Below, piece by piece: positions 8,695-21,110 of a stretch of 64,000 nt of DNA. A program made the translations under genes and the position numbers. Positions within the stretch are counted from its first letter, which is position 1, and each line of letters starts with the position of its first letter. The DNA is from Apodospora peruviana (lineage: Eukaryota; Ascomycota; Sordariomycetes; Sordariales; Lasiosphaeriaceae). Under the pieces are notes generated by a model. It saw only the letters and a list, made by a program, of their open reading frames with translations. It was not told the origin of the DNA and searched no databases. Location of the stretch: contig JAUEDM010000002.1 in assembly GCA_033439685.1 (NCBI GenBank), positions 2,108,001 through 2,172,000 on the forward strand. Reading direction: 5' to 3'.

Positions 8695-11600
8695 CTGGAT
8701 GACGACGGGCTATCGCACCCAAATCATGAAGTTGAGGGTGGTAGACCGGAAAGAATATGTGAAGAATGTAAGAGCAAAGAGACGTCTGCTTGAGTGGAAG
8801 ACTGATGCCGGTAGTGAAGTGAGAATGAGGGAGGCAAGCGACGAGTAAAATATCATAATATGTAGGCTAGCAGAGAAGGCACGGCCATGGGTAGAAGATG
8901 GGTCTAACTCTAACGAACCGAGAAGGTTCGATGTTTAAAGGGGTGGTGGATATGGCGAAGCGGAGGGAGAGATCAAAACCTAGTTTGGAAGACGATCCAA
9001 CCAGCGTTGGCGCGGTGGAGGAGAGGGAGAAAACAATAAGAAACGGAGCCTGGACAGAGAGACGGGGCGCTTTGGCATGTATGTGAGTGAGTCTGTCGAG
9101 TGCGTTGCGAGAAATGGATGCGAGTCCACGGGAGTTTCGTTTGTCCAAGACTTTGACTGACCAGGAACTCCTATCCGGCTTGGTTTAGTTTGGTATTCCA
9201 CTTTGGTGGCCTGCGTCATATATGAAGGCAGGGATTGGGGATACTTTTTCCAGCCTTTCCCAGCCTTGGGTACGGTACTATCCAGGGCTCGGAACCATGG
9301 AGGGTCTGAAAGGGTTTCGGGCAGTTTGGCTAGGTAGCTGCAAGGCCAGAACAGACGGATGGACAAGCAATACGGATTAGTGTTGGTGAAAAAGGGAAAA
9401 AAGAATGGTAAAACGGGAAAGGAAGGGTCTGTGGAAGACATGCCGGGGTGGACCGGTACGGGAGTACAAGCCAGGCTGGGGTTTGGGATTGAAGGGACAT
9501 GGGTGCTGTGGTACAAAACATGAAGGACGACATGATTCCCGTCCTTGTTGGTCCGCGAAAGATGGCCCTGGCCAGGTTCGCTTGGCTGGTTCCATTAAGG
9601 GTGGTAGTGGGTGGTAGTGGTGGTGTGGCCGTGGCAGGTTCTTCTCCGGCCACGGTAAAGCACCAATGCCCGTGGCATGGACCATGGTGGGCGGTCAAGC
9701 GGAGCACGGAGTGAGGCGGAAGGGATCCTGGAAACTGCGGAAGGTTTCTGTGATGGTCTGCGGTGGATCTCGTGGCCTCTAATTCCTCCCAATCTGCTCG
9801 ACTCGCACACGTGCGGACGCTCTCTCACAATCGATGTAAGCCTGATGGAGGGTTGTAGCGATGCTAATGAAGGCAGCGAAGGTACATCTGCACCGGGAGG
9901 AACACACCTCAGTCGGTTGGGCACCACGATGAAGCACAAGTGAAGGCACATCGCCGGCGATGGAAGTACGTACACATACTCCCGGTCCGCCTCCTTCCTC
10001 GCAGCTAGTGTGGCCGGCATACCAGAGGAGATTTGGAAGGTACTTCGGAGTAAGCTCGTAGGTTGGGGTGAAGTGTCGATCCATTGTTTGGTGGAAGTGT
10101 GCAAGGTGGAGAGGTGGAAGCGTGCGGCTGAGCCAAATGAGGAACACTGGCACGAAAACATCACTGACAGGGAAGGAACCGTACATACGTACCGTACCAT
10201 GCCGTTTTTTCCCACTTTCCCTGGAGGGGTTCGCGCTGTCCGGTCGACATCGGTGGTCGGGATTTGTGTGTGAGGTGAGGGAGGAAAGATTGGATGGCGA
10301 AAAGTCTGGGCCTATGCGCCGCCTGTATGGAAGCGTGGTATATGGAGGGTACCCTCATGCGGGCCAGAACAAACCCCCCCTGTCAGGTATTACAGGTTGT
10401 TTGCAGCTACCTCCTACAGAGGCCTTCTTTTGAGTTTTTCGTTGCAGATACTGGCCTAGGAGCTTTTACTTACCCATCACACAGGGTACCTACGGAATAC
10501 GTTAGGTACCAAGGGTACCTCCAGGGAGCTTGACGCTACAGCGGTACGGATCACTTCGACGTTTGCTGCCAAGAGAGCGCCATTAAGTGGCCCGTGGATG
10601 GGGTAAGAAATTAGGGTCGGGTTGCATGCATCGACGGACTTTCGTCTTTTGAGGGAAAGGGGAAAATCACTGCCCGGCGACTGGATCTCAAATGCCATCC
10701 AGGTTCCTTCCGCACAAAAGTGCCTCGTCGTCACGGGCCATGACTGCAACATCTTCAAATCCTGAACCTTGTCCATAAGGTGGTGGGCTGTGGGGCCGCG
10801 TGTGGGCGGCATGTTCCACGCGCATGTTCGCCATCTGTCGACCAGGGTGCACGCCCCTGCAACCGCGCGAAGACTGGGGAGGCACGCACTTGGAGCCTCG
10901 AGTGCCAGATTTAGGTATCGGGGAGGGGCGTCTTGTATGCGTATTCCGCTGCGGACCGGTAGTATAAAGGGTAATCCGTATGAGCGTCTACCACAGCTGC
11001 TGTCCAAGATCAACCAGCGCCTTGTCAATACCTACCTGCCTGACACACCCTGTGAAAATCTGAAAGGGGCGTGGCTTGATAATTTTTACTACCATGTGGG
11101 TACCTTACTTACGCCACAGCACTTGTCAAGCTACCGGCCACAGTACGGAATACGGAGCACATTTCTGCCATTGACTCCACTGTTGCAGGCGGATCGTAAC
11201 AACAATTTATTATTTCCCACGGGTGAAGGTTCCTGCTTCTCCAGTAGGGAGCCTAGGATGTGATCGAAGGTCCCGTCTGATCCAGGCACGCCAATGGAAG
11301 ATATAGGTACCTAGGTACGTACCCAATGACTGCCAAACAAAAACACCAAGTCTAATTCAAACAAGGACGGTGGATGGTACTTTGTGGTGAGATCTCGACA
11401 TGATGTACGGATTATCCAATATTATATGAGCACACTTGCCGCATTTCTTGGACTGCCCAGGTGCTGGACGCCGCACAAGGAACTTCCTCTCGTGGTCCCA
11501 TGGAGGCTACCGCGACATTCCCGTTATTTGGGGCATCTGGGCCGCTCCGTCTCAATTCAGGTCGTGCATCATCCTCTGCCGGCTTGACATGAGCAAGACA

Positions 11601-14600
11601 TGAGCAAGCCAAAGGCAGCAAAATCAGTGGCGAACTTGGTGAAGTTGTTGCTCAACACTCTCACATGGAATCCAACAAATTGAACCTTCACTGCCTGCCT
11701 GATTCACCCTTATGCCTATCCGTCCAGTACGTACTGCACTTCATAGTTCGACTGCAAGGCGAGGCAGGCCGTTCGCACGCACCGCGTCAACAGTGATTTG
11801 CCTGTTTGAGTTGGAAAATCAAGATTGTTGCAGCGAGTGCCCAATTGTGAATATTGATGAAACATCAAACAAGAGGTCAGAGTCTACTGCACTGTCCTTG
11901 ATCCACGTGTACCTAGGTACCTATCGTCGGAAAACATCTGCACTTTCCACCAAAGTAAAAGTTAATCCTACACTAGAGTCTGGAGTAGGATACCTTAACT
12001 TTCATCGTCATTCCTCCTTCCATAAGGTAGTCCTGGATGATTGGCTGTCGATACGGTTTCCTTTTTACTTCACAAACGAGGTACGAGGTACCCATGGAAG
12101 GCACCTGCTGTCCCTGTCTCAAGAAGGCCCAGCTCGTAGCGTACCTGCCAGGTTTCTAAAGTTGTAGCAAAGTGTACGAAGTACCTTCCCCCTACTTTTA
12201 TGTAGGAAGCGATGACCTCGGTCCCCGTTTGGTACACTCTGGTACAATGGCAAGAAGGCCCGGGCAATGCATGATGGGAAACGAAAGCGGCTGTGCGGGT
12301 GCGCCTGTCAACGGACCTGAGCCTTCCAGGTTTGTTTTCAGGCGTTTGAAAACCAACTCTGTGATCTCTTGGCTCTCACACCCCCACCCCGCCATCCACG
12401 GGCGATGGTGATGGATCCATGCGCCTGCCAATAAAATTTCCGTCTTCTTGGGACACCCGCCTTCCTTTTACACGGTGACCTCGGTACGGAGGTACAAACG
12501 GACAGTGTCCTGCCCATACCTCGCACATCGTGGAATCATCGCCCGTGGCCTCCCCTGCCTTCTTCCGGATGGGACCTCCTATCAGATCGTGCATTCGACC
12601 TGGACTTATCACAAGGGTGAACTATGATTTGCTCACTCAGAGTCAGCCGAAGGGGCAGTTGGTCTTGCTTCCTCATCCAGGTCAACGATCCACATCTCAT
12701 CCCGGCCCTCGCTCGCTCGCGGCTCGCCGCCTCGGTAATCAGTTGAAGGTCTGACTGACAACTCTACACATCACGCATTACGCGGTACATGACCAAACAG
12801 GTTACAATCACCATCAGACTTGGCTTGGACACGAGATGCAGAAAGCCATCTGCTCCTGGAAACCCGCCAGACCTGCAACACTCCGGGACGCCAAGAGACG
12901 CTCAGAGCCGAGGCGTTGCCGTTGTCAGCTTTCGCACCCTTTTACAGAATACTCTCATGTTCTCTGACTCCTGTCTCGATTTGGATCGCACCATCACAAC
13001 TTGTACCAATATCAGATGGGCAAAAAGTCCGTGTCGGACTAAATTTGGGCGTCTGAGGCCCGCTGATGCACTCATTGCTCATCCACCAGCTTCTGCCCGA
13101 TGCCTCGCAGATTGCAAGGAGATGCAAACACGGTGGTGGATGCCTACAACGAACCAACAGGAAGCATTTACAAGACACGACAATGCATCGACTCCGTTGA
13201 GCTTCGACCATGTCGAGCTAGAGCTTTCAGATGGTTCAACCAAATATGGCCGGGTCGATTGATAGATCGCCGTTTTCACTTTCCACCACCTCAGAGCCAA
13301 TAACCGACATTCTCACGGCTGAGAGGAGAGACTACGCACCGACTGGGTAGGCACTAGGCAAGCGCTCAGATATTGGGAGCCGTTGTTTCCCGGGGATGGA
13401 AGGCATGGCTTCCGGGCTTTCATCACTTTTATGACGAGTGAGTCGGGTGCTTAAGTTGCAAGAGAGGGGTTTGTACGGAATACTTCAGTGATGATCGATC
13501 ACAGCATCTCAGCTTGAGCCTGGACTTCCTCTCTCCGAGGGGACTTGCATATTTCACACCCAGACCCTGCAAAGCTCCCAGGTGTGGCTGCACGTACGGG
13601 ATGTACTATATGTATTCCGTACTGTACACATTCAGACGTACAGTACGGAATACACTACGGATACTTCTAGCCTTTACTTAGGCCTGTGGTTGGATGTCTT
13701 ATTCGACCAGGCCACCCTCATGCCCTAAACCTCTCTAATAAGCCACCGCGGGGCCGCAAAGCTGCGACATCTCTAGCATCCAACATCTTTCCCGAGATAT
13801 GTGTTTCCGTCAGCCGCCCGCGGCCGGGTTACGGCGAGTCCACACGTCTGATTCGCATTCTGGAAATTATGGAAGAATGCTTCTATCCAAACAGGGCAGT
13901 TCGCTTTATCGCTCACAAGCGGCACCCTTCCAAGCCAGTCTCTTGAACCGGACAGCCAGACAGATGACCCGCGGGCAGCTGTTCACCTGCATCCGTGTCC
14001 AGTATTCCGTACACCTTGGCTTGATGAGAACTAACAGCTTCTGTTCACTATAGTGTACATACCTACCTAGATTTGGCAAAATGCCACCTCGACACTCAGC
14101 CAACAACAGATGTGACTTCCTGAAAGTCGGTCGCGAGTTTGACGGAGACCACCAGTTGGACTGGACCAGCAGCATATCGATGCACAGCTTGGCTGGCGCG
14201 CATTCAACCATTCTTTCTCGTTCCATATACATGGTCTCCCAGGCACGAAGTTACATAGACACGGCACACGCAACCGAAACACCTCAGGGTGGTGTACTTT
14301 CTACCCATAAGTGTACATGGACTCGTCCACCAGTACCGAACCGGCGAAACACCCCAAGACCCCAGCTCGCTGGCAGGCAAGTCATCTCGACGATCCAAAA
14401 TGAGCAACCTGAATGGGCTTCCGGCTACGGGTTAGCGCCACCACAATTCCATTGCCATGGGTCTTTAGGGCGACAGGGGTCCGGCTGCTCATGGAGCACG
14501 GGCCGCGGGATGTGTCGTGCCCCGAACTTTGTCCGCTCGTCTCGTCCCATCGAAAAAGCAAAGACCACAAGACGTTTTGATTCTGAACCCTTGTCGATAA

Positions 14601-17600
14601 TGGATGCAGGCGATATGGGGTGCGCCCCGCCCCTAACAGCCATGACCGTGTGACCGATGCGGCAGAAGCATTGTACGGATTACGTACAGCACGGAATACT
14701 TTACATCCTGTCATGGCTCCACCGAAGGGACCCCTCTGGCAGCAAGGCACTGTTGAGAAGGTTCGCAGCGTCAAATGCGAGGCCGGCATCTTCGCCTGCC
14801 CTTCAGGAGACTAAGTTGATGTGGCCAGGTCGTACCGAACCAGAGGTGCGCGTAACGAGGAGCAATACCGTCCGTAAAAACCAACGTCTCCGAGTCTTTG
14901 TGCACGTGTACCCTTGTCTGCTGGCGGTACGGGCGGGAGGGAGAAACGATCGGGGTCGAAACGCAATGACCAGGCAAAGAACCACTCCTGTATCCATACG
15001 GAATAACCCGTAATCCGTACCTTTCCGGTTCTCATCCGAAGCAACAAGTGAGCATGACTCTGTCAACTACTGTACGTGTACTTTGGTACCTCAGTTGTGG
15101 CGCCGCAGTTCACACGCCCCCTCATCAACTTCATGACTCGCCTCACCGCACGACTCCATCAAATTTTCTTAATCAGCATCTGCCATCTAAACGTGATTAG
15201 AGATCTCGAGGCTGTCCTGTGTTCACATTTCGATATGGGTTATGCCAGCTTTCCTGCTGTGCCAGCGCGTAAACACTTGGATCACATGGCACAGCACTCA
15301 CAAGGACCAATCTGCTTCACATAATCCGTATCCTACCCAAGCTGGAAGAAATTGGCGATCCGTCTTCAGACATACCGTCACTGGTCCCACTCGAGGCCCC
15401 CAAATCAGATATGGAGGCTGAACCACAGTCACCGCACAAGTGTGCCTCCTTAGCCGCGATTCCCACACCAGGGAGCAGGCTACGGGGTCAATCAATACCG
15501 AGGCACAACGGAGTTCGTACTTGTACTGTTGTACAACACAGTATAGTACAATACACCTTTTCTCTCCATCACAGTTGCTATTAGATTGGCGCTATCCGCA
15601 ATTAAGCTCTCACTTACGGATTACATCCAGCGAGACAGCCAACATATCCGCGTCTATCCTTCGAGTTGTTCACATACAACACCCCTCCTAGAAAGCATAT
15701 TAACCTGGTACTTCCAGTGGATAAGAACAAGGTTGAGAAAGCCAATGGCTTTGAGGGAATCAAAGGCTTAAAGTAAGGAAAGCACTGGCAAGTGTCTAGC
15801 GCTACCTCCAGTGCAAGGAGAAGACTGAGGAACACAAGGGTGAACTGTTGTACTGTGGGATAAAGTACCTAGCTAACATACTTTCCAGTCCTGAACGTAC
15901 ATGACCTCCACAAAATAACCACCCCCTTGCAAGACTTTCAACGGGGATAACTAAGTAACCAGCAGGACGGCTTTGCAGGCCTCACCAAGTCCCTTCTGCA
16001 CTAGCCTAGACCTAGTCTACCCCGTATGATGGGTAAGAAAAACCTCCCAGGCCAGTATCTGCAAGGCAAAAACTCAAAAAACGCCCTTGTTTAGAGGCAG
16101 CTGCACACAACCTGCAAGACCTAGCAGGGAGGTTTTTCTTTGGCTCGCATCAGGGTACGTACCTGCTTGGCTGTGTTTCGACGATGCTTTTGTTGACCTG
16201 CATATGGAAAGGGTTCACCAACAAACCTATTGTCCGGGGCATGGCTGTGGTCTCAATCAGCCAATCTGTGTGTCGGCTTCCAACATGACTAAGGTTTGTA
16301 TGTACGCATCCGTGACATACCTAACCTTTTTACGCCAGAAAGCTAATAACGGAGACCCGCTTGAGAGGGATCTTGGGTTGCATGTTGGCAGTCTTGCCAT
16401 GCATCTTCCCTGTTCAACCAAGACGAGACGTTCATAACCTTACACATATATACCAGATTGATCTGTTGAGCTTGGAAATCGCCACAGGCTGTTACGCCAT
16501 AATAGCGGGAGGACTGCGTCAGCCATGGGGCTGCATTTCACGACAGAGTTGCAATGCCACATTCGCAACACCTCACGAGTTTCGGCATTGCACAACAAGC
16601 ATGGGGCGGTCTTTGCCGCAGTGCTTCATTTGGCAGAAAGTGGGCAGGTTGGGTTCGCGTAAACGCCATCGGCCCTATTGCCTCAAAACCACTCCTCCTC
16701 GACCTAGCTACCCGCCGGGGCAGAGTAATGGCCTAATGGGTCGCCCGAGGCCCTGAGCGCGTGAAGTTTCGAGCCTAGCGAATTACGGCTTTTGCACTCC
16801 TCTGGGCAGAGCGTTGGAGGCCGTGGCCAGCCATGCTGCAGCACGACAAGGCGATACTTATTCAATAGCTGTGTCCGGACACCGCCGCAGGTGTGGCTCC
16901 ATGCATCATCTCTGCGAACCTGGTCTACCTGTGCTTTTACTGGGACATCCCTCCACTGTAACGACACCGTCGGCGGAACACACCAGCTTGCGTGGAACAA
17001 GGGCCGGTTTGGCCTCTCCACTGTGCGGCGCCCCCTTTTTCGCCCTGACTCTTGATCATTTCTGTCCGAGATCCACACATCTCTCTGGGTTCCGAATCTC
17101 ACCCATCTACCGTCACTAGGTACACGTGTATCTCGGAAATAGAAGGTCTGTCCCATGCATCCACCTGTTCATCCACATGCTGCCGGTTCTCACCTGATTC
17201 GGACCATCATCGGCGCCCCTGGATGTCCATCGCGAACTTTGACGCACTCGGTCATGTAGATTACGAACTCATCACTGTCTTCGAGTACGGCTGGGGCTAA
17301 TGAGGACGCAACCCTCACGTGCCGAGCTGGCTCAGTGTCTCGTCTGCGTCTCCAAGAGCGACGACCAACTCACCAGATCTGGAAGTGCCATCCGTCCAGC
17401 CCTTTGGCCGGCCGCTGAGGTCTAAACTCATCGAGCTGGCCAGAGATGGATGACCCGGGCAGCAGAGGTTGTCATGCCCGCGCCGCTTTTTCCAACGTGC
17501 CCAGTAACGCCACGATTCCAGGTCGACTTCGCTCTCATTAACCTCGCCCGACGGCCACCTCTTTTTGCATGCAACATCAGCTCTGACGATCGTCCAACAT

Positions 17601-18598
17601 GGTTCCGGCCACGATGCCGCTGGCGTGTCTTAATTTAGCTGTTTGGGTTGTCTTGATTCACCATCTGTTTGACTGACTCTGATACGTGCAGGCTAAAGCC
17701 CACGCCATATCACCCTCAAGGAACTTGCTCAAGGCGACTCTTGTCGTAGGAGGCGGCTCCTGTTATTGAAAGTGCAATACATACCTTGCATATTGCCGTT
17801 TGGTATAGATAGGTTGGTTGCTTCCCTTTGGTGCCGCCCGTCTCACCCGTTCCGCCCATCCAGCGCACACACACACACACACAGCTGTGTCGGCTTGTGT
17901 CCAACTCGTTCGACAAAAGAGGGAAGGCCCCATCCAACCCATACTTTGGTAGGTAGTAGTGTAGATGCAGTTCCTACACCTACCTTTCTACCTTGGGTTA
18001 GGCGGGTAGCTTGATGCAAGTGCACAAGCCCCGTCTTCTTTTGATGGATGAATCAAACAGGTGGGACAAGCCTGATGAAGGTCTGACCCATCCAGCCCAT
18101 CACACACCTGCTAGGAAGAGCAGCAGCCAACCACTCCACACCAACCTGTAATCCGTACCAAGACGCAACCAGACCAGACCACTGATCATTTCACACTTGA
18201 ACGCTTCCACACGCTCACTCACCGCTCCTTCTCCGCTGTCTTGCCTTGCGTTTGACGCGTACCGCGCCAATCTGCCACCTAAGGCTGTTTTCGTGATCCT
18301 ACGGAAGGGCAGGTTGCCATCGCGGACATTGTCTCGTCTCCCACTGCCTGCGCCTGGCCCTTACTTGCATACCTACTGTCACAGTACGTACACCATTAGC
18401 AGGCCCTCCATCTCCCATCCAACCCCCGCCGCGGGAGAAACTTTCCGTCATATGATCACGACGGGGCGAGTCTGCGAACATGAATCTCAAATTTGGGCAC
18501 GCATCAGATTTTCCAGTACCGTACTACACGACAGTATCACGAGCATAAGCCCATTATTACCGCCCCACACACCATCAATTTACCGTACAGCACTGGTA
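8695..18598. other. Long gene desert (9.9 kb)
   Basis: Both strands carry many short frames here, but none shows a recognisable domain, a sensible splice structure or a hydrophobic or charge pattern typical of protein. The segment is not AT-rich and shows no terminal repeats or transposase or reverse transcriptase remnants that I can see. What it does hold is repeated short motifs: GTATTCCGTA and GTAATCCGTA in either orientation (10491, 11144, 13474, 13612, 13644, 14002, 14674, 15010, 15615, 18148) and ACCTAGGT palindromes (near 11306 and 11911). It lies upstream of the unknown protein at 7579-8694 and downstream of the PfkB kinase. Confidence 0.6.
17869..17882. repeat. (CA)n microsatellite
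   Basis: Seven CA dinucleotides inside the gene desert. No gene effect is apparent. Confidence 0.8.
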
Positions 18599-19388
18599 TC
18601 ATATTTCGGAGGATGCTGCTGCAAAGCCATCTCTCTGAACCTTCTTGGTGGCCAGTTCCACGGCGAATGCCAACCTTGCCTCTTGGCTCCAGTCGTTGGC
18701 GTGACGCGCCAATCCAACGAGTATTCCGGCAATGAAAGTATCGCCAGCGCCGATGGTACTGGTGGCACACACAGCGGAAACCTGTTAGCGCAGATACTCG
18801 CATGTATTACCCCTCTGACCGTGGATACAACGCAAATGCGCCAATGCGGGACGAGGAGGAAAGGGGGTGAGTCCGGGCGAATGTTCCGCTTCTCGGCGTT
18901 CTGACCACGACGCAGCACCCGAGAGCAACCAAAAACTTGTGTCACGAAAGCGAGACCCTGGGAACCGAATATTTGCCGTGTGTCGGCAGCATACAAGAGA
19001 GGGAAAATGTGACTCACTCAACAACTAACATGTCCTTTCCGGAAGGGTCTGCTGGACGGTTTATGTGCTTGTCGCCAGGGCGAAACAGGCCAGAGGCTCC
19101 CTTTTCTCCCCAGGTGCATAACATCAGAGCGCTGTACAGTGTCAGACCTGCCTTTTTTTCTTCTTTGGGGAGATCAACTTACGCCCTCGAGGAAGGCGCC
19201 TCGCCTCTCAGACATGCCTCTGGCCCGGTATACCCCCGAGCTTAAGGGGTTCAGCTTTGTCACGCAACAACACAACAACAACAACAGCAACAACAACAAC
19301 AGCAACAACAACAACAGCAACAACAACAACAGCAACAACAACAACAGCAACAACAACAACAGCAACAACAACAACAGCAACAACAACA

Positions 19389-19423
<35 letters not shown>

Positions 19424-20327
19424 AACAACAGCAACGGCAGGGAGCGTGAGAGACCTACTTCGGCCCAACTCCGCGAGTAAAAGACCACATCGGCCTCTGA
19501 CGCGAGCTCTTCCAGTCCTTGCCGATTCGGTTTCTCGACCTCGACACTAATCTTGCTCTCGGGCAAATACTTGCGGAGGTGGTGGATACATCGCAATGTC
19601 GTCGATGGTATTCGGCCCTTTCGTGTCATTCGATCAATTCTCTCATTCCACACATGGACATAGACGGCCAACAAAAATCCTACCTCGAAATGCCACCAAC
19701 AGTCTGAGCCGCCGCCGCCCTGCTCATCATCACGACCGGCAAATCCGCTGGCCATGTTCACAAACTCGTCTTCGGTCATCTCGGGGAGCTCATTGAAGTT
19801 GACAATTGTCCGGCTCTGAGTGTCCTCGCTTCGAATTATATAGCTGCTTGCCGGCTCGTCGTAGCCCTCGCGGTACAGACAGTGACTGAAATCGATGGAC
19901 GAAGACACACCAAACGAGGACAGGATCCTGCGGGTCGCAGTCGTTTGTCGGCCTGGCAAAGTGGCTACCAGGTATAAGCGCGGTGTTGTCGTTGTCGTCG
20001 ACACCTCCCCTGAGGATGATGATGGCGATAGCAACAATTGCTGGAGCACTTCGAGCGTGTTCGGACAGTTGCCTCCGCGTCTCACTTGCAGCGATGTAGC
20101 TCGTAGTTTTGAGTCTTCTTCGGGGAAGTGAGGAACTCTGCCACCGCCGCGACACTTTTTAGACACGTTGCTGGGCAATGTCTGGCTGACTGGCCTTGTG
20201 CATAGAGGTATCTATTAGGCACCGGTAGATCTTACATGACTTACGTTAAAATGGTGTCCAGGTAGCAGGCTCCTATGAGAATGAGGTGCTTTATTCCGTT
20301 GCCTGGTAGAGGATGGTCGAGTGACAT
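18599..20327 (-). CDS. PfkB-family carbohydrate kinase (ribokinase/ketohexokinase-like), six exons
   Basis: Phosphorylates a sugar or related alcohol using ATP; the exact substrate cannot be read from sequence. Exons: 20245-20327, 19684-20137, 19455-19617, 19240-19183, 19131-19018 and 18758-18599, giving 343 aa with matching phases. The N-terminus has LILIGACYLDTILTVPHFPEE, then KLRATSLQVRRGGNCPNT, the substrate-side motif. Exon junctions rebuild the conserved SWAEVARGY..EACLRGEA and LMLCTWGEKGA segments. The PfkB signature 2 is DTIGAGDTFIAG, with catalytic Asp at about 297, joined across the last intron. Intron 3 (19241-19454) has a weak AG/GTCTCT donor and contains a large CAA/CAG repeat. 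It is divergent from NAD kinase, 783 bp away. Confidence 0.9.
19265..19440. repeat. Intronic trinucleotide array with a 15-bp period, (CAA)4CAG
   Basis: About 175 bp of CAA triplets with CAG every fifth triplet over most of the length, giving a higher-order 15-bp unit repeated about eight times, then a less regular end. All six frames are open through much of it, producing artefactual poly-Gln, poly-Asn, poly-Thr, poly-Leu, poly-Cys/Cys-like and poly-Val runs. The protein model places it entirely within intron 3 of the PfkB kinase. Confidence 0.9.
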
Positions 20328-21110
20328 CTCGGCCGCTTTCATTCCCGGCTGTTTTGTGACGTTGGTATGTGAATGCTCGGTGTATCGCTGCTTGAGAGAA
20401 GGTAACTTCAGGTACTGTTTGTAAGTCGAGCGGGCGAAAGAGGGGGGAAGGGGGGGAAGGGGGGAGTCCCGTTGGAGTCAAAAGATTCTAGTTGGCACGT
20501 CCGTCCACTTTCACATGAATTTCAACCTTGATGTATCTTGGAATAGACACTCGCACAACAGAGTCACAATCCTCATCCATGGCAATATCAGTACGCCTAC
20601 TTAACCGAGTTCAAGGTGTATAATGACCATCGCTGGCGCTGTAAGCCCAAATATTCCACCACGCTTATAACTTCTGGAACACGGTGAGTTATGAAGGTCA
20701 TCAGGACATATTATTATTCTATTACATAAAAGGCATCACCAAAACCACTTACAACACACTGTTGGGGTTAAAGATGGGCATCCCAATGCCCCGCACCCAG
20801 AGCCACTCAGTGACGTATTGGACAATGAATGTGCATTCATCCTAGCTAGCTACCTCAGCTTTCAATCTACCCCGCCATGCAGTGAATCAGCAACCACCAC
20901 TTGAAGTCTAGATTCTATAGCAGTGTACTGTATATCGTACCTGCTTTGATCATCTCAACCTAGTCAAGGCACATAGACGTGCTCTGGCCTTTATTGACCA
21001 CCAAGCCTTCACACCCAGAACCCAGAACCCAGTCCAGACCCGCCCCCCAAGTTTTATGTGTAGATGCAAGAAACAGAAGAATCAAGAATCCACGTCCAGA
21101 TACACCAAAC
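20328..21110. promoter_or_regulatory. Divergent promoter region between the PfkB kinase and NAD kinase
   Basis: 783 bp separate the two start codons, transcribed outward. The region holds a G-rich tract (20443-20466, on the kinase side) and AT-rich DNA near 20690-20730. No coding frame is supported. Short-range co-regulation is possible but only inferred from geometry. Confidence 0.55.

Noticed and set aside
19174..20178. A 334-residue minus-strand frame ending in a long poly-Leu run
   Set aside because: It reads through two or three introns of the PfkB kinase. The poly-Leu part is the intronic CAA/CAG array, and the residues after it are in the wrong frame for the conserved EACLRGEA segment.
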